Source: Gammaproteobacteria bacterium
GTDB taxonomy: Bacteria > Pseudomonadota > Gammaproteobacteria > GCA-002705445 > GCA-002716945
Assembly (NCBI GenBank): GCA_030835925.1
Contig: JAURQW010000016.1
Coordinates: 68,731 to 102,209 of the forward strand
Length of the DNA: 33,479 nt
Direction: 5' to 3'
Shown: one piece after another, positions 10,767 through 19,274 of the stretch
Position numbering within the stretch: the first letter of the stretch is position 1
Layout of the letters: the number at the start of each line of letters is the position of its first letter
Made by a program: the position numbers and the translations under genes
The notes under the pieces: generated by a model
The model's database searches: none
Seen by the model: only the letters and a program-made list of their open reading frames with translations
What the model was told of the DNA's origin: nothing

Positions 10767-12165
10767 TTAATAAATATGATAAAGATTTTAAATCGTTGTG
10801 TTTGATAGATGTATCCCTATAATTAATAGTATCTTCATTTCCTTTTCCAACAATCATAACAATATCATTCTTTTGTGATATTTTAATAGACTTTTTAATA
10901 GCATCTTTCCTTTTTGGTATACTAAATATTTTATTTTTATTAGTAATGCCTCTAGATATATTATCAATAATTTTCTGTGAATTTTCATTTCTAGGGTTAT
11001 CATCAGTCAGAATAATTACATCGCAATATTTATCGGCAATTTTTCCCATTTGTAGCCTTTTACTCTTATCTCTATTACCTCCACATCCAAAAACAATGAT
11101 GGCTCTATTCATATATTTTGAATAAATAGTATGAATATCCTTTAATAGACCGCTAAGAGAATCAGGTGTATGAGCATAATCTATGATAAATTTCGCAAAA
11201 TTCTTTTTTGAAAATATGTTAAGCCTACCCTTGATCGGCTTTAACTTTTCAAAAATAGGAATAATTTCTTTATCTTTCATTCTGGATTGTTTAAGTAGAC
11301 CATATATCATGGATAGATTGTATTTAGTTGCAGTGTTATTGAAGAGCTTGGTTTTGTGTCCAAAAATATTATACTCACTATTAAAATAATTAACTTTAGC
11401 TTCGCTGGAAATCATCTTTATAATCTTTCTAGAATTCTTGCAATCTTCATTTATAAAAATCTTTTTTTTAGTCATCTTTAGCAAAATAGATTTTGCTCTC
11501 AGATATGATGAATGTGTTTTATGATAGTCTAAATGATCTTTGCTTATTTTTGTTATCACAGAAATATCAAAATTAATATGATCTAATCTGCCTTGATGGA
11601 GCCCTTGTGAGGATGCCTCTATAATAATAATATCGACAGATTCTTTTTTAAACGAACTGAAGAAATTGAACAATAAATCATTCCTAGGTGTCGTGTATAT
11701 AGATTTAGTTATTCTTGGATAAACTCCGTTACCCTCTGTTGAAACTAAACCAACTTTTTTTCCAATCAAGGTATAAGTTTGTGCCAATAAATGAGCTAGA
11801 GACGTTTTGCCATCTGTGCCAGTGATACCAATAACCTTCATTCCACTTAAGGGTTTTTTGTGAATGTATGAAAGAAATTGATTCAAATTATTATGTAGAT
11901 ATTTAGAATAAAATATAGGGATATTTTGTATTAAATTACTATCAGGAATTTTTATATCAACCACTACTCCCTTTATGCCTTTTTTATAAGCAACGCGAAT
12001 ATACTTTTCAAAATTATCTAAAGTAAATTTGCTTAGAACTAAAATCTTATCTTTACATATTTCATCAGTATGAAAAATAAAGTCAGTTAAAGCGACTTTT
12101 TTAATATCTAATATATTTTTCGCAAAGTTTAATATTTTATTTATTTCAATATTTGTGTTGTTCAT
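10756..12165 (-). CDS. murE: UDP-MurNAc-tripeptide synthetase (DAP-adding type)
   Basis: 469 aa; GITGTDGKTSLAHL, ASSQGLHQGRLD, DYAHTPDSL, DNPRNE motif typical of meso-DAP ligases. Confidence 0.95.
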   Translation of the reverse strand: MNNTNIEINKILNFAKNILDIKKVALTDFIFHTDEICKDKILVLSKFTLDNFEKYIRVAYKKGIKGVVVDIKIPDSNLIQNIPIFYSKYLHNNLNQFLSYIHKKPLSGMKVIGITGTDGKTSLAHLLAQTYTLIGKKVGLVSTEGNGVYPRITKSIYTTPRNDLLFNFFSSFKKESVDIIIIEASSQGLHQGRLDHINFDISVITKISKDHLDYHKTHSSYLRAKSILLKMTKKKIFINEDCKNSRKIIKMISSEAKVNYFNSEYNIFGHKTKLFNNTATKYNLSMIYGLLKQSRMKDKEIIPIFEKLKPIKGRLNIFSKKNFAKFIIDYAHTPDSLSGLLKDIHTIYSKYMNRAIIVFGCGGNRDKSKRLQMGKIADKYCDVIILTDDNPRNENSQKIIDNISRGITNKNKIFSIPKRKDAIKKSIKISQKNDIVMIVGKGNEDTINYRDTSIKHNDLKSLSYLLNEN

Positions 12166-12172
12166 ATCGTTT

Positions 12173-13885
12173 TTATCTTCTATCAGGATAAACTTTTAAC
12201 AAATTCAAAGAATGATTCATAAAATCTCTAAAAATTGGAGCAGCGTTTTTACCGCCAGATGCTGCACCATTTTTTGGGTTTCTGACCACAACTGCAGTAA
12301 CGTATTCTGGATTAGTCACTGGTGTGATGCCAACAAAAATAGCTAAATGACTATTTTTTTTATACTCTCCATCTTTTATTATTCTAACAGTACCTGTCTT
12401 ACCTGCTACGGTATATTTCTCTAGTCTTGCTTTTTTTGCAGTTCCATTTTCTACTACAGACTGCATCATATTGACTACTTTTTTGGAAACGCTTCTGTCT
12501 AGAACATCTTCAAAAAATATATCATCATTATTAACTCTTTCATAAGTTAACTGAATTTTTTTGCCATGATTTGCCAGAATTGTATACGCGTTGGCTAAAT
12601 GTAATAATGTTGTAGATAATCCATAACCGTAGCCTATAGATGCATGCAGTGTATCGTCCCAACTAGAGTAATGAGGTAGTCTCCCCTGCTCTTCGCCATG
12701 AAAATCTATATATAAACTCTTGCCAAAGTCAAAGTTTTCTAGTGTTCTGTATATATTTTTTTTATTATTTGCTAAAGATATTTTTGCTGCGCCTACATTA
12801 CTTGATAGTCTAATAACATCTTCTAAAGATAAATCACCAAGATCTTTATAGTCTTTTATTTCATGTTTTCCTATCTTCATCTTGCCAGGGGATGTGCTTA
12901 TAAAATCTTTTTCCTTAAATGTGTTTTGTATCAATGTATTATATACTGTGAATGGCTTGATAGTTGAACCTGGTTCAAACGAGATGTTGGTGACACTATT
13001 CTTTATTTTAGATCCAAATAATTCTTTACGATTGCTTGGGTTAAATGATGGATAATTTGCCATCGCTAGTATTTCACCAGTTTTAACTTTTACTAAAACA
13101 AGAGAAGAACTATCTGCATCAAATTTTTCTGTATACTCTTTTAAAATATTAAATCCAATAAACTGTATCCTTTTGTCAATAGATAAGTATACGTCCTCAC
13201 CTGGGGAGGGTTTTTTTATAAAATCAATTAATTCTATTGATCTCCCTAAATTATCTTTTCTTATTTTTTTGATACCGCTTGTCGAACTCAATTCTGTATT
13301 TTTTGAGTACTCAATACCAGATTGACCATTATTATCGATATCTGTAAATCCAATAATGTTCGAAAAGTATGATCCACCCAAATATACACGTTGATATTCA
13401 TCGATAAAATAAACATTTGGAAGATTAAGCTTTGAAATATCTTTTACTAAATCATCACTAATTTTTCTTTTTAGGTAGTATTCTTTTTTATTTTTATGTT
13501 TTTTGAGTATCTTTTTGAAGTTTTTTTCAGGTAGTTTTATTAATTTTAATAGTTTTTTATAATTTACATCTTTGTCTTCAGAATTAATTCTAGAAACATT
13601 TATGCATAGGGTTTTTCTAGGTATACTCATTGCAAGCATTTCATTATTTCTATCATAAATAATGCCTCTGAATGTTTTTATAACTTTTAAGTTGATCTGT
13701 CTTTTGTCAGCTACATCACTAAGATTTTTTTTACAAGAGCTTTCATTTACATAAAAACAGTCTGTATTAAAACCTTGTAATAATATAACTCTTGTTACAA
13801 TGAATATAAAAATCAAGGAGACAATACTAACTACAAAGTACTGTCTCCATTTATGATTGTTTGAGTTTTTACTTTTCTTAGTCAG
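12173..13885 (-). CDS. ftsI: Penicillin-binding protein 3 / FtsI transpeptidase
   Basis: PBP motifs STIK, SSN, KTGT. The ORF track starts at TTG 13816, but the same frame continues upstream as (L)TKKSKNSNNHKWRQYFVVSIVS-LIFIFIVTRVILLQ, the expected cytoplasmic tail and TM helix. The only start-like codon there is CTG at 13885-13883, 7 nt after AAGG. Confidence 0.9.
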   Translation of the reverse strand: MTKKSKNSNNHKWRQYFVVSIVSLIFIFIVTRVILLQGFNTDCFYVNESSCKKNLSDVADKRQINLKVIKTFRGIIYDRNNEMLAMSIPRKTLCINVSRINSEDKDVNYKKLLKLIKLPEKNFKKILKKHKNKKEYYLKRKISDDLVKDISKLNLPNVYFIDEYQRVYLGGSYFSNIIGFTDIDNNGQSGIEYSKNTELSSTSGIKKIRKDNLGRSIELIDFIKKPSPGEDVYLSIDKRIQFIGFNILKEYTEKFDADSSSLVLVKVKTGEILAMANYPSFNPSNRKELFGSKIKNSVTNISFEPGSTIKPFTVYNTLIQNTFKEKDFISTSPGKMKIGKHEIKDYKDLGDLSLEDVIRLSSNVGAAKISLANNKKNIYRTLENFDFGKSLYIDFHGEEQGRLPHYSSWDDTLHASIGYGYGLSTTLLHLANAYTILANHGKKIQLTYERVNNDDIFFEDVLDRSVSKKVVNMMQSVVENGTAKKARLEKYTVAGKTGTVRIIKDGEYKKNSHLAIFVGITPVTNPEYVTAVVVRNPKNGAASGGKNAAPIFRDFMNHSLNLLKVYPDRR

Positions 13886-15029
13886 CTTGTTGCCTTAGAA
13901 AAGCAGGGATATCGATATTATCAACACTTGTTTTATCTACAATCGCCTCTTTTGTTGCTACATTGTTATAATTAGGAGAACTAGGTATATGATTAACACT
14001 ACCAACTATAGCATTGGGAGCTGGAGTGCTAGCATCATCACTTGCACTGATCATCTCTTCTGCATCAGCTTTTTGGTTCTCAAAGCCAGTAGCAATTAAA
14101 GTAACTCTTAACTCACCTAGATTATCCTGTTCTTTAATACAACCAATGATTACTGTTGCATTTTCATTGGCAATACCTTTTACTCTCTCACCAATTGTAG
14201 AAAACTCTTTAGACGTTAAGTCAGCTCCAGCCGTGATATTTACTAATACACCACTTGCTCCATGTAGATCAATATTATCTAACAAGGGGCTATCAATAGC
14301 TGCTTGTACAGCCTCATCTGCTCTGTTTTCTCCAGTTGCAAAACCTGAACCCATCATGGCTTTGCCACGTCCAGACATAACGGTTTTTACATCAGCAAAA
14401 TCAACATTTATAAATCCTCTGATAGTAATAATTTCAGCTATTCCTTTCACAGCGCCGCGTAGAACATCATTTGCATTTTCAAATGATGAGAATATAGAAT
14501 TATCATCACCATATACTTCTGCCAATTTCTCATTTGGAATTACAATTAAAGAATCGACCCATTCACTTAGAGCTTCTATTCCTTGCTCTGCATGAAGCAT
14601 TCTCTTGCTTCCTTCAAAATCATATGGCTTCGTTACAACTGCAACAGTCAAAATCCCAGCATCTCTTGCGATTTGTGCTATGACTGATGCTGCTCCAGTT
14701 CCGGTTCCACCTCCCATACCAGCTGCAATAAAAAGCATATCCGCGCCTTCAATTGCAGAAGATAATTCCTCTTTTGCCTCTAATGCTGCCTCTCTTCCCT
14801 TTTCTGGGTCAGCTCCAGCTCCAAGGCCTTTTGTGATCTCAGAACCTATTTGTATCATAGTAGCTCCTTTAATATCCCTCAAAGCTTGAGAGTCTGTATT
14901 TGCTAATATGAATTCCGCGCCATGAATACTTGATTCAAGCATGGACATCACGGCATTACCGCCGCCACCGCCTACACCTATCACTTTGATCACAGCATTT
15001 TGATTATACTCATTTACTAACTCAAACAT
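13878..15029 (-). CDS. ftsZ: Cell division GTPase FtsZ
   Basis: 383 aa; GVGGGGGNAV, AGMGGGTGTGAA tubulin signature, C-terminal peptide IDIPAFLRQQAD; SD GGAGGTG upstream of ATG. Confidence 0.99.
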   Translation of the reverse strand: MFELVNEYNQNAVIKVIGVGGGGGNAVMSMLESSIHGAEFILANTDSQALRDIKGATMIQIGSEITKGLGAGADPEKGREAALEAKEELSSAIEGADMLFIAAGMGGGTGTGAASVIAQIARDAGILTVAVVTKPYDFEGSKRMLHAEQGIEALSEWVDSLIVIPNEKLAEVYGDDNSIFSSFENANDVLRGAVKGIAEIITIRGFINVDFADVKTVMSGRGKAMMGSGFATGENRADEAVQAAIDSPLLDNIDLHGASGVLVNITAGADLTSKEFSTIGERVKGIANENATVIIGCIKEQDNLGELRVTLIATGFENQKADAEEMISASDDASTPAPNAIVGSVNHIPSSPNYNNVATKEAIVDKTSVDNIDIPAFLRQQAD

Positions 15030-15043
15030 ACTACACCTCCGGT

Positions 15044-15313
15044 TTATTCAACCAAATCTATATAAATAACTTTATTTTTGTTAGGAATTTTCATTCCTAA
15101 AATTCTTTTAATATTAGCATCTGTTGATTTCTCATCGATTAGTTGTGCTTTTGTGTCTAAGAGCTTTTTATGCTGATTAAGCTGTCTAGAGAGTTCTTTT
15201 TCAGATTTTTCAATTTGAATATTCATTAGTCTATTTTTGTGCTTTACATAAATCACTGTAAAAGCGGAAATAGTTATAATCAATAAAATTAATAAATTAG
15301 TCATAATCCTCAT
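15044..15313 (-). CDS. ftsL: Cell division protein FtsL
   Basis: 89 aa; N-terminal TM plus coiled coil; overlaps the rsmH 3' end; expected position. Confidence 0.85.
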   Translation of the reverse strand: MRIMTNLLILLIITISAFTVIYVKHKNRLMNIQIEKSEKELSRQLNQHKKLLDTKAQLIDEKSTDANIKRILGMKIPNKNKVIYIDLVE

Positions 15314-16244
15314 TTACTTTTTCCAAAATATTTAATTTAGCTGATCTCGATCTTGGGTTTATTTTAATTTCATCACTGGATGGTTTTATAGATTTTGCTA
15401 CAACATTAAACATTTTTTTTAAAAATTCGCTTTTGATAGGAAGCCCTCTTGGTGTAGATAAATTTTCATCTGTTACTGATAGAAAATCTTTTATTACCCT
15501 ATCCTCAAGAGAATGATATGTGATTAATACTAAACGTCCTTTTGGGGCAAGTATATTATAACTATTATGAAGAGCATCTTTGAGAACTTCTAATTCTTTG
15601 TTAATAAATATTCTTATCGCTTGAAACGTTCTTGTAGCATTATGTTTATGTTTTTCATTTCGAGGTACCGCTTTATCAATTATTTTTGATAGTTGCTCTG
15701 TATCAGTAATAGTTGTCTGTTCTCTCTGATAAATTATGGACTTTGCTATTCTTCTGGAATATCTCTCTTCTCCAAATTTCCAGATAATATTTGATAGAGT
15801 TTGTTCATCAACATCTTTAATCCAATCACATGCAGAAATACCTGAGGTTTGATCGAATCTCATATCAACCATTCCTTTTTTATTGAAACTAAAACCTCTG
15901 GCTGGTTCATCCAAATGATGAGATGACACGCCTAAATCAAATAGGATTCCATTTACAGAACCATAAACGCCCCACTCTTTAGAAAATTTGCCTAAATCAG
16001 AGAAACATCCATGTTTCAGGGAAAACCTTTCATCAGTAAAAATTTCAGGATTGAGGAGGTTTATAGCATCACGATCTTTGTCAATTGCATTTAATTTTCC
16101 ATCCTTATCCAAGTTTCTGAGAATTTGTTCTGAATGACCGCCAAAACCAAATGTGGCATCAATATACGATCCATTTGATACAATATTCATGGCATCAATA
16201 GATTCATTTAGCATTACAGGTATATGTCTTTGAAGTTGACTCAC
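15297..16244 (-). CDS. rsmH: 16S rRNA m4C1402 methyltransferase RsmH (MraW)
   Basis: 315 aa; HIPVMLNES, YIDATFGFGGHS, FDLGVSSHHLDEPARGFSF; GTG start in GTGA overlap with the upstream ORF. Confidence 0.97.
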   Translation of the reverse strand: MSQLQRHIPVMLNESIDAMNIVSNGSYIDATFGFGGHSEQILRNLDKDGKLNAIDKDRDAINLLNPEIFTDERFSLKHGCFSDLGKFSKEWGVYGSVNGILFDLGVSSHHLDEPARGFSFNKKGMVDMRFDQTSGISACDWIKDVDEQTLSNIIWKFGEERYSRRIAKSIIYQREQTTITDTEQLSKIIDKAVPRNEKHKHNATRTFQAIRIFINKELEVLKDALHNSYNILAPKGRLVLITYHSLEDRVIKDFLSVTDENLSTPRGLPIKSEFLKKMFNVVAKSIKPSSDEIKINPRSRSAKLNILEKVNEDYD

Positions 16245-16441
16245 GATAAATCCTTTCTAAATTTTATAATGTTTTCATAAGCATCTTTCGCATCGATAAA
16301 TTTTTCTATGGAATCTGCGCTATTTTGATTCTTATCTGGATGATATTTCTGAGCAACCTTCATATAGATTTTTTTTATTACTCTAATATCTTCATTACCG
16401 GTAATACCTAAAGCTCGATAATATTTATCTATTTTCATCAT
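16241..16441 (-). CDS. Minimal (66 aa) J-domain protein within the dcw cluster
   Basis: YYRALGI…IKKIYMKVAQKYHPDKNQN…KFIDAKDAYENI: helices I-III with the HPD motif. 4-nt overlaps with mraZ (ATGA) and rsmH (GTGA). Confidence 0.9.
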   Translation of the reverse strand: MMKIDKYYRALGITGNEDIRVIKKIYMKVAQKYHPDKNQNSADSIEKFIDAKDAYENIIKFRKDLS

Positions 16442-16890
16442 ATTCTTAAATCTGATAAGACAGATTGTTCAGACTCATCAGTCTCTTCAGATCTCCAATT
16501 ATTAACTTTGGTATTCCAAGTATCTTCATTCCAAATTTCAAATTTCTCACCTTGCCCTATCAATGTGATCTTTTTAGTCATATCAGCCGCCAATCTCAGA
16601 GGTTTTGATAGTAAAATCCTACCAGCAGAGTCTATATCTAAGTCTTCTGCATGACCTATTAGTATTCTTTGTATACGTCTATGATTTTTAGAAAAACTTG
16701 GTAAATCATTGATTTTTTTCTCGATTATAGCCCAGATCGTTGATGGGTATAACAATAGACATTTCTCTTCAGTATCCATGGTGACCACCATACTGCCATT
16801 TGATTGGTCAGTAATTGTGTTTCTATACTTAGTTGGTATGGTTAATCTACCTTTACCATCTAAGTTTATATTATGTATGCCTTTAAACAT
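16438..16890 (-). CDS. mraZ: Transcriptional regulator MraZ
   Basis: The ORF track starts at 16929, but the conserved MraZ N-terminus is MFKGIHNINLDGKGRLTIPTKYR (ATG 16890). AbrB-like fold repeat DIDSAGRILLSKPLR. Confidence 0.93.
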   Translation of the reverse strand: MFKGIHNINLDGKGRLTIPTKYRNTITDQSNGSMVVTMDTEEKCLLLYPSTIWAIIEKKINDLPSFSKNHRRIQRILIGHAEDLDIDSAGRILLSKPLRLAADMTKKITLIGQGEKFEIWNEDTWNTKVNNWRSEETDESEQSVLSDLRI

Positions 16891-16893
16891 ATA

Positions 16894-16918
16894 TACCATT
16901 TTCTCCCACAATTTAACA
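16894..16918 (-). promoter_or_regulatory. Candidate MraZ operator (three 10-nt phased TGGGN-like boxes)
   Basis: Minus strand TGTTA-AATTG-TGGGA-GAAAA-TGGTA just upstream of the mraZ ATG; one perfect and two degenerate boxes with N5 spacers. Confidence 0.5.
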
Positions 16919-16937
16919 AAAATTGCCATATATCAAC

Positions 16938-16966
16938 ACTATATGTCTTTTTTATAAGCCATGCAA
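16938..16966 (-). promoter_or_regulatory. Candidate sigma70 promoter of the dcw operon (Pmra)
   Basis: Minus strand TTGCAT (16966-16961), 17-nt spacer, TATAGT (16943-16938); implies a 5' UTR of about 40 nt. Confidence 0.65.
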
Positions 16967-17080
16967 GGTTTTATAGCTATAAACCATAGATTTTATGTAA
17001 AAATATCGTTATTTATCAAATAGATATAATTTACAATAACTTAGGGGGTTATTATAAAATCAAACAAAGAAAAAGTGGTA

Positions 17081-17410
17081 AGAGTCAACCGATAAGCCGG
17101 GTTCTGTCATGTATGATCATTAATCTGGGATATTTGTCACCAAATACCTCTAGCAGCCTACCATATAGCGTGCCTTAGGCTGGCAAAATGCTATAAATTT
17201 GCTTTGCTCCTAGTGGGGTTTGCCTCAACCATACTTGTTACCTTGTATGTGGTGAGCTCTTACCTCACCTTTTCACCCTTACTAGCTTATGCTAGCGGTT
17301 ATTTTCTGTAGCACTTTCCGTAAACTTACGTTTCCCAGGTGTTACCTGGCACTATTGCCTATGGAGCCCGGACTTTCCTCTGTTTACACAGCGATCATAT
17401 AGTTGACTCT
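17081..17410 (-). ncRNA. rnpB: RNase P RNA (bacterial type A-like)
   Basis: Minus strand contains GAGGAAAGTCCGGGCTCC, GGGTGAAAAGGTGAGGTAAGAGCTCACC and ACAGAACCCGGCTTATCGG. P1 pairing AGAGTCAAC / GGTTGACTCT defines the ends. Confidence 0.96.
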
Positions 17411-17418
17411 CATTTGTG

Positions 17419-17424
17419 ATTATA
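17419..17424 (-). promoter_or_regulatory. -10 element of the rnpB promoter
   Basis: TATAAT on the minus strand, 8 nt upstream of the predicted rnpB 5' end; -35 is weak. Confidence 0.5.
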
Positions 17425-17459
17425 AAGAATTATTTTTAACATAGAAACAGATAAACAGA

Positions 17460-18269
17460 TTATTTGGAGGCAATAATATATGCTATCCAGCCTGGATCGG
17501 CATCACAGGATGTCATTTTACTAAATTCTTCAGTTTCTTCCTCTTTTTCATCATCCCATCCCTGCATATATATATCAGTGGATTTAAAACCAGCTTCCAA
17601 TAGACATTCTCTGATTTCTGGTAATGACCATAATCTCCAGTTATATTCAAAGGCTTTTTTAATTGACGAACCATCCTTAAATTCAAAATGAATATAACAA
17701 GTCAACTCACTAGTAATTGGATTAAAACTACTTTGATCCCAGCAATATGTAAAATTTTTATACTGTGTTTTTTCTTCAAGCTCCTGATGTGCTTCATAGC
17801 CACCAAACGCATCCAGCATCAATAAACCTTTTTTATTAAGATTTTTATAAGCATTTTTGAAGTATTTTATGAGTTCTGATCTTTCTTTAAAAACCCAATA
17901 ACTAAAATTGAATGCTGAAACACAGTCGACTTTTGCGGTCTGTTTTGTTAGAGAATCGCCTTTGATTAATTTAAGTCTATCTAGTTCATCCTTAGACATG
18001 TTCTTTGAAAAACTAGTTTTTGCAAAATCTAATATCTTTTGATCAAAATCAACAGCATATGCAATATTATTTTTGTTATCTTTAACCCAAGCAGAGGATA
18101 TTTTAGCTGAGGCACAAAAGTCCTCTCTAATAGATTTACACTTAATTTTATTTTTTCTCTTATATATCTTGGAAATGAACTCTACTTCAAAATCAACATT
18201 TTGAACTGATTCTTCATAAAGATCATACTTATTTGCTGTTTTAGCTGTAAGATGAGATTTTTTCTTCAT
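17460..18269 (-). CDS. Class I SAM-dependent methyltransferase, substrate unknown
   Basis: The ORF runs to 18290, with a probable start at the internal ATG 18269 (MKKKSHLTAKTANKYDLYEESV). REDFCASAKIS…AYAVDFDQKIL resembles Rossmann SAM motifs. Confidence 0.75.
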   Translation of the reverse strand: MKKKSHLTAKTANKYDLYEESVQNVDFEVEFISKIYKRKNKIKCKSIREDFCASAKISSAWVKDNKNNIAYAVDFDQKILDFAKTSFSKNMSKDELDRLKLIKGDSLTKQTAKVDCVSAFNFSYWVFKERSELIKYFKNAYKNLNKKGLLMLDAFGGYEAHQELEEKTQYKNFTYCWDQSSFNPITSELTCYIHFEFKDGSSIKKAFEYNWRLWSLPEIRECLLEAGFKSTDIYMQGWDDEKEEETEEFSKMTSCDADPGWIAYIIASK

Positions 18270-19218
18270 AGATAGATTCTTCAAAGTCATTAATTAGCAT
18301 AATATCCTTATCATGTTGAATGATGTCATGTAAGAATTTTTTCCATTTTTTAGCTGAGCTTGTATTATAATATAAACTAAATAGATGTCTAAGCAACATA
18401 TAATTACTCACACCTTTTTTAGATAATGGCCGAGCATATTTTAGATACTCAAAAATAATATAATCTCTGGTAATAATATCTTTATTACCATATATCTCAC
18501 TCTCAATGACTCTTAAAAACATAGGGTCATCATAAATTTTCCTTCCAATCATCACTCCATCAAAAAAAGAGATATTGTTTTGTATTTCTGAAATATTATC
18601 TAAGCCACCATTTAAATAAAACTCGATATCACTATATCTACGTTTGACGATTATTACATCTTGATATCTCAGCTTAGGTATCACTCTATTTTTCTTTGGG
18701 CTTAGACCATTTAATATTGCATTCCTTGCATGAATAAAATATTTCTTACAGCCAGCCACTGATGTTTCATCTATAAGACCATACAGTAGATCAAGGTCTT
18801 CCTCATATCCAAGCCCAAGTCTAGTTTTGATTGAAACAGGTAAATCACATGACCCTTTAATTTCTGATACACATTCAGCAACTAGTTTAGGAGAGTTCAT
18901 CAAACATGCGCCAAACTCACCTCTTACTACTTTATCACTTGGACATCCAATATTAAGATTAATCTCATCATAACCATTATCTTCAATCATCTTTGCGCAA
19001 TAACCATATTTTTTTGGATCTGATCCAGCCAACTGGATAGTTAGGTTGTTTTCTTTAGCTTTTACCTGATATGACTGGCGATCTGTATGGATAAATGAGT
19101 CACAAGTGATCATTTCTGTATATAAATTTATATTATTTGACAAGATGCGTATAAACATCCTGTAATGCTCGTCCGTTCTGCCCACCATTGGCGCTAAATA
19201 TATACGTTTATTCTTCAT
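18241..19218 (-). CDS. dusA: tRNA-dihydrouridine synthase, DusA-like
   Basis: 325 aa; LAPMVGRTDEHYRMF, INLNIGCPSDKV, GEFGACLM, FYLNGGLDN, FDGVMIGRKIYDDP. Confidence 0.92.
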   Translation of the reverse strand: MKNKRIYLAPMVGRTDEHYRMFIRILSNNINLYTEMITCDSFIHTDRQSYQVKAKENNLTIQLAGSDPKKYGYCAKMIEDNGYDEINLNIGCPSDKVVRGEFGACLMNSPKLVAECVSEIKGSCDLPVSIKTRLGLGYEEDLDLLYGLIDETSVAGCKKYFIHARNAILNGLSPKKNRVIPKLRYQDVIIVKRRYSDIEFYLNGGLDNISEIQNNISFFDGVMIGRKIYDDPMFLRVIESEIYGNKDIITRDYIIFEYLKYARPLSKKGVSNYMLLRHLFSLYYNTSSAKKWKKFLHDIIQHDKDIMLINDFEESIYEEKISSYS

Positions 19219-19274
19219 GCTGAGTTATTCTATAATACAAGACAATAAATTTCTAATAATATGAATTTAGCAAT

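Noticed and set aside
14014-14889. Plus-strand ORFs of 193 aa and 94 aa antisense to ftsZ
   Set aside because: They are frame shadows of the strongly conserved ftsZ coding strand; the translations are Ser/Pro/Ala-rich with no recognisable domain.
16891-16929. 13-residue N-terminal extension of MraZ
   Set aside because: It overlaps the putative operator; MraZ proteins start at the MF(K/R)G motif.
17081-17410. Possible CRISPR, tmRNA or riboswitch in the GC-richer non-coding region
   Set aside because: Conserved RNase P RNA blocks and P1 pairing identify it as rnpB; no direct repeats present.
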